From Ashinkailepas kermadecensis (taxonomy: Eukaryota; Arthropoda; Thecostraca; Neolepadidae), in NCBI GenBank assembly GCA_034440615.1, contig JAOTOM010005051.1:414501-478500 (forward strand): 64,000 nt of DNA. Direction: 5' to 3'. Below, in pieces: positions 55,960-64,000 of this stretch (position 1 is the first letter of the stretch; the number at the start of each line of letters is the position of its first letter). The notes beneath the pieces were generated by a model. That model was not told the origin of the DNA and made no database searches. It worked only from the letters and a program-made list of their open reading frames with translations. The translations under genes were made by a program, and so were the position numbers.

Positions 55960-56460
55960 CTATAAGCATCCTACATAGGTTGTCTGTTGGCCTATAGTCT
56001 CACACCCTCCAACATGCACAACCGCTACCAATGTCACTAAAAAATAAGCCAATCTAATATTTCTGCCACAGCACCACTCGAAGAGGACAACAAGAACCCA
56101 CGCCATACAAATATGGGAATTCGCTCAGATACCTAGATGACATGCAAACTGTTTTATAATAACAGCCTAAAATTGCCCAAACTTAAAATACTTATTCCCA
56201 GGGAGTAAGCCGAGTAAGTCGTATCATATCCGCTAGGATTTCTCGCCATGGCCATCAAATCTTACTCAAACCATCATTATCGCCCGGATCTGATTCTGGC
56301 AAGAGCGACGTAATACTTGCGATCCGTTTTGTCAGCAAAACATCGCCAGTCCGAAATCCAAAGAAACAGTTAATAATGTGCTAATTTAACGCTCCGCTAC
56401 AAAAATATGTAAATGGGAAAACTTTCAAATCAAGGAAGTATTTATTAAAAGCATTCTTAC

Positions 56461-56530
56461 CACGTTGAACTGACTTTGACACCTAAGTATTGCACCAGCC
56501 TGACCATCAGGATACCATGTTCTTAGACTT
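56461..56530 (-). CDS. Unrecognised membrane protein gene, upstream exon
   Basis: A 70-bp exon with donor GTG/GTAAGAA, phase 0, fitting the next exon. It reads SLRTWYPDGQAGAILRCQSQ then FNV. The acceptor (TGCAG) follows a run of G rather than pyrimidines, so the true 5' boundary may lie further right: the frame stays open to about 56,640 through a Gly run. The preceding exon would need phase 2. Confidence 0.4.
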
Positions 56531-57610
56531 CTGCACCCCCCCCCCACACAAATTTCAACGGAACGGTTCAGATGCCAAGCAGTCTGCATTCTCGGCCAGC
56601 TAGGAGCGTGCCTCACCTCAGCAATTGCTACACATGGTTGCACTAGTCAAATAACTGCATTTCAAAGCGGACGCATTCATTTCCGGACCGCCTGCCGTTT
56701 TTATTAATGGTGATCACATTGCGGTTCATTGGCGTAGTTAGATGACAACTTGCAAAGCAGTCTTCCCGACTGCGTCGCAGCGACGAAACTCACAGGCAGC
56801 TCACGATGTTGTATATTTACCACCGGATCTGTTATGTTTGCATCTGATACAAAATGCACTTATTGCCTCAATGAATATGACAACAATATCTATTCACGAG
56901 ATAGTGGAGTTCTAGACAAAAGTGCCAACAACAAATAATATTGTATTGGATTGCTTCGGGAGGTGGGCGCACAGAGGCCGGCCTCGTACAAACACAACGA
57001 TCTGCCGGCGTCGCCCAGCGCCAGACTGACGTACGACGCTCTAAGTGCAACGAAAACGCCAAATTTGCGTGGCGTAAGTCACGCGCACACTACCGACGAA
57101 AAACACAAACCCAACGCAATATGCACATCATAAAATTGCATAGCTACACGAAGATCGCTATATACAAATATAACACGATGGAAAACTCCATAAAAACTAC
57201 ACGCTCACTCCGAATTTTGAATTTGCTCCTCCTCGTGTCCTTATCCTAGGTAAGATTATGCTAAACAAAGAACTGGTGCACCCAGCGTATTGAACAACGT
57301 TGGCACATACACCGAAGACAACAATATATCTCGACCGGTACTGGCACATCCGCAATACCTCGTGCACCGCCCGGTGGCCCGCCGACAACTACAGTTTCCA
57401 CCAGCGAATCACAGGTGGCGGTAAGAGCGGCAGCTGCGGTGGCGCGCGAATATCATGCCTTTTGTACCATCGCCAACATGTGATATGAAAGTGAAGATAT
57501 GTGAGGGTCGTTTGAATCACGATTGGCCAGATATGTTGCCTGATGTGATTGTCAGCTGATATAGAGTATTGATAAACCATGATATTATAGTCGGGCTTTC
57601 GCACAGTTCC

Positions 57611-57770
57611 ACACGTCCAGATCTCCAGCCCGCGCAACTGCCAACAGACTGCCTCCAGTAACAGCAAAACAGACCGTCACCGCCATCACACACAGCACAG
57701 CACTGGCTATGTACACTAGCCCGCGCCATGGGCCGGTGGAAGTACCCACCCTCCCCTGCTCTGGTAGCAT
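57611..57770 (-). CDS. Possible first exon of the same gene (N-terminal transmembrane segment)
   Basis: From ATG at 57,770 the frame reads MLPEQGRVGTSTGPWRG, then LVYIASAVLCVMAVTVCFAV and TGGSLLAVARAGDLDVWNC, a classic N-terminal membrane anchor. It would give the gene two membrane segments with a Cys-rich loop between, a layout seen in auxiliary subunits such as TipE or KCNMB, though no sequence match to them is claimed. I found no clear donor in the right phase, so the link to the exon at 56,461 is unproven. Confidence 0.3.
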
Positions 57771-57779
57771 GGCCCTACG

Positions 57780-58760
57780 TCGGGTAGGGCAAGGGCTGAT
57801 CTGGCCCCGCCAGGGAGCCGGCGGCCGGTTATAAGCAGGGCGGGAGAACAGAGCCAGCGTCGTCCGCACACGTGGAGCAACATGCCGTTTGGCGCGCCGC
57901 CGACAGTGTCCAGTGCGAGTCGTCGACAGGCACGGGGAGGGAGAGGGCGGGTGAGGGTTGGTGAGCGCCGCGGGTGCCGTGGGGGCCGCAGGTCCGGCGG
58001 AAGGTCAGCACACCGTCTGCGGACCGGTCCAGCGAGCGAGGCAGAGATTGAGCGGCAATCTGAGCACATGCCTCCAAACGCTAGCAACCGTCTACCTAGC
58101 AAATGCGTATATATATATAATCGATAAATACTGCTATTGCACAACGATTGCACACAGCGAATAAGACTACGCGCAGTCCGACCGACAGTCTGGCCGTCCG
58201 TCCCGTGCACACACACGTACTGTACACATAGCCCGACTTCCGACGCCGACTCAGCTTCGAAGCGTATTGCTGAGTGGCTCTCGCGTAATTTGGCGCACGG
58301 CGCGTTGGCGGCCGGTCGGCGCGGCCGCGCGGCACTTCTCGCGCCCAAGCGAGGCGGCTCGCCGCCAGAGGAGGGCCGCGTCGTGACTCGCTCGGCGGCC
58401 GTCCGTCGGCGCAGTCGACGTCGGGGGTCTGAGATCGCCTCGCCGTCGCGCGCGCGCGCGCAAGGAGCCGTTGAGCAGCACTCAGGAAGACAGAACCACC
58501 TTGTGTGTGTTTGAGAAAGACTAGGTTAAGCTAGGTCGTCGGCTCGCGTGACGTCAGAGCAGGCTGCGGCCGGTCTCGCGGCGCCCGTCCGCCGGCGGTC
58601 CGGCGGGCGGGCGGGCGACCGGTGCCCAGCTGCCGCGGAGCCGACCCCGGCGGCCACCACACCCACGCCCCGACCGCACCTGGTGAACTGTCGCCGCGCT
58701 GGTGACGTCAGCATGACGTCACCAGGTCGGTGCCAGGACTGCGAGGGCGCGCGGCGGCGG
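57780..58760. promoter_or_regulatory. CpG- and GC-rich block, candidate promoter region
   Basis: High GC with frequent CpG, including a (CG)n run at about 58,447-58,462 that could form Z-DNA. It lies immediately upstream of the possible minus-strand first exon. The open frames on both strands reflect the GC content. No TATA box or specific element is identifiable. Confidence 0.35.
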
Positions 58761-59379
58761 GTGGTTGGCGGGTTGTTGGCACGCGTCGTGGGCGGCACCA
58801 GGCACCGTGCCGACCACTGTACCGTGACGGTCGCGCGCCACGTGCCAGGGCAGCGGTCGCCGAGCGCCTCGCACGACGGTCGGGCGCATCTCGGGGCAGA
58901 CGTGACAATTGGGGTACACTAGACGGGGACCACGTCGGACCCCGACCTGCCTAACGCTAACCACTGCGCCGGTGACGCTGGACCGCGAGCTGGTCTCGCC
59001 GCAGACCGCCGAGCGCTGGCGAGTCAGGACAAAGGGCGCGTCACGTTTGGCTCGTCCGCTCACCGGGCCGCATCCAAGCGGCGACAATGCGGTCGTCCTG
59101 CCAAAGACAATGTCCACTCTGGCCGGCGGTGGACTTCAGTGGGAGACCGCGGGTCGTGTGTCAGCTGTTGGCGCCGCGACGGTGTCGCCGTCGACGATCA
59201 CCGGTTCTGGCGGGCCAGGGTCCGTCGGCGGGCATCACCCGTGCTACACGCAGCTGGGAGAAGCAGCTGCCCATATCCGCTATCAGCTGCAGACTGGGCC
59301 GTTCTCGACGTCACACCGGACTAGCTGGGACCGGTCGCGGGGGGTACGGACAGTCGGCACAGCGGCGCTTGGTGCGGCC
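58761..59379. other. GC-rich sequence, no recognisable gene
   Basis: Open frames exist on both strands from base composition, but no domain or splice signals are convincing. Confidence 0.35.
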
Positions 59380-59830
59380 AGCACGGGGCTAGAGCAGCCA
59401 GCACGAGGATTAGTGCGACCAACACGAGGATTGGTGCGGCCAGCACGAGGATTAGTGTGACCAACACGAGGATTGGTGCGGCCAGCACGGGCTAGAGTGG
59501 CCAACACGGGCAAGCGCAGACAACTTCCGAGTCGGTGCGACGAACACGGGAGATGGCGCGGCGAATACGGGAACTAGTGCAGCCAGCGCGAGGGATAGCT
59601 GATCAGCACGGGGATTCAGTGCAGACAGCGCGCACTTAGCTCATCAACACGGGATTCAGTGCAGACAGCGCGATCATCACCACAATCGACACGGGCACAG
59701 TACACTCGGCGCGGGGCATCACCACAGTCGACACGGGCACAGTGCAGACAGCGCGATCATCACCACAGTCGACACGGGCACAGTGCACTCGGCGCGGGGT
59801 CAGCGCGGCCAACACAGGTTAAAGGGCACC
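59380..59830. repeat. Degenerate GCACGAGGATT / CGACACGGGCACAGT repeats
   Basis: 59,390-59,500: ~21-bp units GGTGCGGCCAGCACGAGGAT. 59,600-59,810: longer units with GATCATCACCACAGTCGACA, CGGGCACAGTGCAGACAGCG or CGGGCACAGTGCACTCGGCG. Irregular array beyond the 3' end of the PCBP gene. Confidence 0.8.
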
Positions 59831-60085
59831 GGACAGCGATGGGTGGGATGCTGGGCGGGTACCTGGGAGCAGAGGCAGAGGCTCGTAATCGGCCGGAGAT
59901 GCAGGCGGAGGTTCCAGCCGGTAGACACAGGATATAAGGCCATCAGGTGGCGATGCCAGCAGAGCAGGAACAACAGCAGAGATACAGAGCACTATAAAAG
60001 ATATTCACACCTATCCGTTGACCGTGTAAAATACCTCCCCGTTTTATGTACGTATGTACAGCACCATTTGGCGTAGCGGCGGTGG

Positions 60086-60091
60086 TTTATT
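60086..60091 (-). terminator. Candidate polyadenylation signal for the PCBP gene
   Basis: AATAAA on the minus strand, about 650 bases after the PCBP stop codon. It is the first canonical hexamer I find downstream. The implied 3' UTR is very GC rich and contains the GGTGCTG run, so an unseen nearer non-canonical signal is possible. Confidence 0.35.
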
Positions 60092-60189
60092 ATATGAGAA
60101 AACAGACGCTAACACGATAGCCAACACAAGACATCAAGCCCGATTACAAAAATATGACGCATCTTACCGAACCTAGCACGTTGAGGTGA

Positions 60190-60265
60190 CCAGCACACAG
60201 CACCCAGCACGCAGCACCCAGCACCCAGCACCCAGCACCCAGCACCCAGCAGCCAGCAGCCAGCA
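60190..60265. repeat. 7-bp CAGCACC microsatellite
   Basis: About ten units of CAGCACC turning into CAGCAGC on the right; probably inside the PCBP 3' UTR. Confidence 0.9.
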
Positions 60266-60736
60266 GCCTCGCCCGCCACGCCCAATGACACGCCGCCCGG
60301 CGACCACCAGCGAGCGACCGAGAGCAAGTGCGCGCCGGTCGCCGTCCACACGGCCGGACCGACTGTGTGTGCGTGCGTCCGCGTCGGCATCGATCGGGCG
60401 TGTCGGCGCGACGGCCGTCGGGGCCGGCCCGACCCGGCCGCGATCCGCCCCTGCTGCGGCTCGCCTCGCCCGGGCGGCGGCGGCGCCGCCTCATCGAGAC
60501 GAGCCGCCGCGACGCAGTGGTGCGCCGCCGGAGGGCACAGGAGCCTGGCCGGCAGCGGACCGGCAGCCGGTCAGAGTCAGGTCAGAGTGCCGACGCGTGC
60601 GCGTCCGTCTGTCCGTCTGTCCGTCGTTGTCTGTCAGTCCGAGTGTGTCAGAGTACCAGAACGTCGGCGTTCTCCTTCGTGCGGGCAGCTCTCAGAGGAT
60701 GACTGCATAGCAGGGGCCGGGCGGTGCCACCATATA

Positions 60737-60827
60737 TCAATGAATCGGCACTTTAATGATGTGGTTCGGGGAGATGTACTGGAACCCCATGCCGGCCACG
60801 CCCATGCTGGCCGTCTCCAAAGATATT
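60737..60827 (-). CDS. PCBP: Poly(rC)-binding protein, last coding exon
   Basis: After acceptor TCCGCAG the exon completes an Arg codon (AG/A) and reads ISLETASMGVAGMGFQYISP then NHIIKVPIH and a stop. ISLETA is the usual continuation of KH3 in PCBP/mub proteins (R-x-S-x-E-T). The phase agrees with the donors of both KH3 exons at 62,662 and 62,866. The C-terminus is short, as in many isoforms of the family. Other last exons may exist in the 1.8-kb intron between here and 62,661, but I saw none. Confidence 0.75.
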
Positions 60828-62661
60828 CTGCGGAAGGACAGACGCGCATCAGGCAGGTCCAGTAATCGACCCTTGCGGCAGCGCAGCAAAGTTTCGGCCT
60901 GAATATCGTCACAGATCCCACCATCAGCATAGCCTTCCCACGTACTCATGATTTTACCGAGACTATTTCACGAGGCGTGGCACATTCAAAGCACATTCAA
61001 CAGCATACTTCGCATGAGTACTCCTATTGCAACACTTCGTGATAATTTGAAACATTCTGTGAAATCACGGTGCTCGACAATTCTGTCGATAACAAGATAG
61101 TAACATTGAGCACTGGGAGTCTCCCTGGTAATTCCTTGGGATCTCCTCGTGTCTCAAACAGGTAGCAGCCCTAGCACTGCATCAAACACCCATTTAGCCT
61201 GCCAACATAACAATGGCATTCATTGCGTGTAAGCACGGGTCAATCGAGGTCATGACCCGCCAACGCTGTTGACTAGGTCATGGCTCCGCCAATGCAGATG
61301 TATGATTTCATGCTCTACCCACAGCACCTCTCGGGTGCATATTTAAGATTAAGGGGTGCAGTCGCACAACGTGCGTCACAATCGCCTTTCGTAACAATCG
61401 CTCGACACACACACACACACATAGTTTGCACTAGTTAATCAAAATGACGCACGCAATCCCATGCAAATCACATCAGTTTCCAGTTGAGGAAAACCGAACC
61501 CACAGAAGAACTGTGCCGAGGAAAGCGAAGCTGTCTTCAGCGCTGATCTGATCTGATCTGATCAGATCTGATGATCCCCGACAATGCTGTCCTCATTTGC
61601 TTAGTGACGACATTTGTGATTCTCCTTCAGGCAACCGAGTTCAGCTGCTGCTGAGTAAGACCAGCTCCGATAGACACTGAATAAATCAGCTGAGAAGCTC
61701 ACGTTCTTCAGGGAAACATGCGTGACAAGCAATCTATAAATCGACCAATGGAAATATTTCGAGATATAACTCGCTTGACGAGGAAGACACTACCACTACA
61801 CGATGTCACCGTGTAGTTACACACTGCACGTAGATGGTTTCGCCGCACCAGATGCTCCTCCGGTTACATGACAACAGCATATGAACGCTAGCATTTCATC
61901 GTGATGGTCATGCCAACACGATTCCAGCAAGTTAACGACTCACACCCAATCGCCTAAACACCAACACGGCGGTAAGAAAGCAGGCATCATCCACTAACAA
62001 GAGGAAACACATGTCAAGCGCAAGCACACACACACGCACACATAAACTCACACACTCCATCACCACGCACTAACATGCATACCCACACCCCCACCCTCTC
62101 CCCACACGCACACAGCACGCGGTTTTCATCTGGGGGGGGCAGTCAAGCGCTTGGAGGGATGGAGGGAGCGTGAGCATGAAAAGAACTCGGAGTTCGACGA
62201 GCAGGACGCGAACACAGCCCTGCGACCCGGCGCCGGTGCCGACGTATATCACGCCGGCGGACAGCGCGATGCGTGATAGTGTCATCGCGAGTCTCATTTA
62301 TCACAGGCTGGGTGGCGGTGCCACGCCAGACCAGCCGCAGGAAATGAAACACTTCCACGACGTAACTGCAACTGGGCCGTCGCGCGTTAGTCACACACGC
62401 GGCCGACGGGAGAGAGCGGCGGCGATGGTGCGGATCAACCCGGGAGTTGATGTTCATCGGACCGCCAGCCTCGAGATCTCAGGCTGCCCGTGCACGATTG
62501 ATCGTCCACGGGCTGCTGTGATCGGGCTCACGCGCTGCCACGGCCATTCTATTTTATCTCAGAGGTGCACTCATATGAAGCGTTAGATAAGCGTCAAGCA
62601 GTTACTAGCTGGTGGTTTAAGCGAGCTGGCAGCAAGTTTGCGGCATTCGCGTGGGGCCGAC
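60828..62661 (-). other. Intron of the PCBP gene
   Basis: No further KH-like exon seen. It holds CA-rich DNA at 62,021-62,120 and a GATCT/GATCA palindromic cluster at 61,548-61,572. The plus-strand frame at 62,170-62,586 has no recognisable domain. Confidence 0.5.
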
Positions 62662-62796
62662 CTCAGGTTGATGAGGTACACCGCCAGCGCCACGTTGTCA
62701 GGCGCGCCCGTGATGCTGATGGTGCGGTCCGTGTTGCCCGTCTCGCGGTCCTTCTCCTCGCAGTTGCTGATGCGGATCGTGGCGCCGCTGATCTGT
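62662..62796 (-). CDS. PCBP: PCBP, KH3 second half, alternative exon B
   Basis: A 135-bp exon after acceptor CTCCCACAG, reading QISGATIRISNCEEKDRETG then NTDRTISITGAPDNVALAVY and LINLR. This is the beta2-beta3-alpha3 part of a KH domain and is the version closest to invertebrate mub and vertebrate PCBPs (SGAxIxI, DRxIxITG, LAxYLIN). It enters and leaves in phase 2 (AG/A and AG/G). Its donor GAG/GTCGGC is weak, which may make its use regulated. It lies 69 bases downstream of exon A, which encodes the same segment. Confidence 0.85.
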
Positions 62797-62865
62797 CTGT
62801 GGGAGCGCCGAGAAATGCCGGTGACGTCGCTGGCGGATAGATGGCGCGCACGGCGGAACGCTTAC

Positions 62866-63000
62866 CTGGTGTTGATCAGGTACTGAGCGAGCGCCACTTG
62901 GTCGCCGGTGCCCTTGATAGTGATAACGCGATCCTGGTGGGTGGAATCCTCTGTGGTGTCGTCGAACTTTGATATGGTGATCATTGCGCCGGTGATCTGC
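62866..63000 (-). CDS. PCBP: PCBP, KH3 second half, alternative exon A
   Basis: Also exactly 135 bp, after acceptor GTACCACAG and before the strong donor CAG/GTAAGC. It reads QITGAMITISKFDDTTEDST then HQDRVITIKGTGDQVALAQY and LINTR. By eye it is identical to exon B at 22 of 45 residues, with the KH scaffold kept and the variable loop (KFDDTTEDSTHQ) changed. Same phases as exon B, so either can join the upstream half of KH3 to the last exon. Use of one or the other would change RNA-contacting and loop residues. Including both would keep frame but break the fold, so mutually exclusive use is inferred. Confidence 0.85.
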
Positions 63001-63675
63001 CTGTGGTACGTCGAGAGTCGGGCAGCTGAGTTAGTCAATTAATGGGCTGGGTAAAGACCATCCAAGAATAGTGGGCACACCCTCCCCCAACACACCACAC
63101 ACATAGCAGCTATTCAGAGCAGCGGGAAGAAGTGGACGATCGTTAGTAAGCAGTCGGTGATCGAAAAGCAGGGGATGCCAATAGTCCACCAGAAAAGTAA
63201 CCCTGCCAATGGTCAGCGTGGAACATAAGCATGGAAAGGTCGGTCGGCAAGCCAGGTGCGGCGCAAAAGAAGAAGCATTATCAATGCAGCTCAACACATA
63301 CACACACACACCCACACACACCATATGACAAACAAACCATTCAGGCATAACTGCGTTTCAAATGCATTATTTATGCTCCTCGAGGATTCGCTCAAAGCTC
63401 GGGAAAAACGTGACAGGCCCATTTTCCCGACGGCTAGCGTTTAGCTGGTTTGCGTTCAAAAGTCATCGCTGCAGTGGGCTGGGGCTGTGGCGCGGAGGCG
63501 GCTGGTAGATCAGCACTCCAGCTCACGTCGGGGCCACATCCTCCCACACCCGTGGAATCACGCCGACTTCGCAGCCGCAAGAGCCGCCACTGCGCGTGTG
63601 TGAGCACCGCGCGGGGGAGCGGCAGCGGGAGACAGCGCGCGGCCGACGGACGCAGACAGGGAACTCGGCGCGTAC
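63001..63675 (-). other. Intron between KH3 halves
   Basis: 675-base intron with a CA-rich stretch (63,297-63,322) and nothing else recognised. Confidence 0.6.
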
Positions 63676-63788
63676 CTGATCTCGGCGATCTTGGTGCCGC
63701 CCTTGCCGATGATGCAGCCGATCAGCTCGTTGGGCACGGTGATCTCGTGCGACTGCGTGCACGGCCCGACACCGTGCGGCGCCCGCAG
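63676..63788 (-). CDS. PCBP: PCBP, KH3 first half exon
   Basis: After acceptor GTCTCAG the exon reads LRAPHGVGPCTQSHEITVP, then NELIGCIIGKGGTKIAEI and AG of Arg, with donor AG/GTACGC. It holds the GXXG loop (GKGG) of a type I KH domain, which grips single-stranded C-rich RNA or DNA. PNELIGCIIG distinguishes PCBP/mub KH3 from hnRNP K. Proteins of this family control splicing, translation and mRNA stability. A second possible acceptor (CACGCAG, in frame) would shorten the exon by 36 bases. KH1 and KH2 must lie beyond the window. Confidence 0.88.
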
Positions 63789-64000
63789 CTGAGACCCGGC
63801 TAATGCCGCCAGCGCCGTCACTGCTGCGACAGGGGTCACAGGTCAGGTCATGTCAGGCTAGATCAGCACATTGTCAGCTGAAACCCAGCCAATGCCGCCA
63901 GCGCCGTCACTGCTGCGACGGGGGTCACAGGTCAGGTCATGTCAGGCTAGATCAGCACATTGTCAGCTGAAACCCAGCCAGCGCCGTCACTGCTGCGACA
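63786..64000. repeat. 89-bp tandem repeat that includes the KH3 acceptor
   Basis: CAGCTGAGACCCGGCTAATG at 63,786 (the acceptor, reversed) recurs as CAGCTGAAACCCAGCCAATG at 63,875 and CAGCTGAAACCCAGCCAGCG at 63,964, 89 bp apart. The rest of the unit is GCGCCGTCACTGCTGCGAC, GGTCACAGGTCAGGTCATGT and AGATCAGCACATTGT. On the minus strand each unit offers TTTCAG/CTG, a copy of the real acceptor TCTCAG/CTG. The array continues past the window edge. Confidence 0.88.

Noticed and set aside
57178..57249. Plus-strand signal-peptide-like frame (MENSIKTTRSLRILNLLLLV)
   Set aside because: It ends in a stop three codons later, just at a GTAAG donor; no continuing exon is evident.
58137..58922. GC-rich open frames of over 100 codons on both strands
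   Set aside because: High GC reduces stop codons; no domain, and both strands are equally open.

Overview
This is eukaryotic, animal nuclear DNA: coding sequence is split into short exons with GT/AG junctions, most of the window is non-coding, and the mobile elements are metazoan types (CR1/L2-like LINE fragments, a Penelope-like element, tRNA-derived SINEs). The KH3 exons most resemble invertebrate mub/PCBP proteins, and degenerate TTAGG-like blocks hint at an arthropod, but I cannot name the organism. No prokaryotic features are present.

Layout. 1-6,500: two copies of one LINE family (1-700 and about 5,590-6,518, minus strand), a 58-bp triplicate and a 503-bp tandem duplication. 7,044-10,140: a 32-bp minisatellite of about 3.1 kb. 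10,385-12,838: three tRNA-derived SINEs, all minus strand. 13,363-14,335: a 12-bp minisatellite that appears to grow out of a SINE tail. 14,340-24,600: mostly unrecognised DNA with microsatellites, a LINE 3' fragment (21,025-21,460) and a 34-bp perfect palindrome. 24,667-38,698 (plus): two exons of a secreted Reeler-domain protein, separated by a 13.6-kb intron holding about nine different minisatellites. 38,740-44,535: further arrays and inverted repeats. 44,780-48,092 (minus): a Penelope-like element with one unbroken reading frame and a hammerhead-like motif. 52,574-57,770 (minus): exons of an unrecognised gene, apparently a membrane protein with a cysteine-rich region. 60,086-64,000 (minus): the 3' end of a poly(rC)-binding protein (PCBP/mub) gene, including two alternative exons for the second half of KH3.

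Summing spans by eye, tandem repeats fill roughly 18-20 kb, about 30% of the window. The most unusual point is where several of them sit. The donor of Reeler exon 1 lies at the first unit boundary of a 30-bp array. The acceptor of exon 2 ends a 23-bp array whose units resemble the acceptor. The donor of exon 2 leads within about 60 bp into a 37-bp array. The acceptor of the PCBP KH3 exon is copied in an 89-bp array. Minisatellites thus seem to have been seeded from, or to be tied to, splice junctions in two unrelated genes.

The three host genes have no evident shared pathway. The Reeler protein should be secreted, the PCBP protein is an RNA-binding regulator, and the third gene is unknown. 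All statements rest on reading the sequence; no database search was possible.
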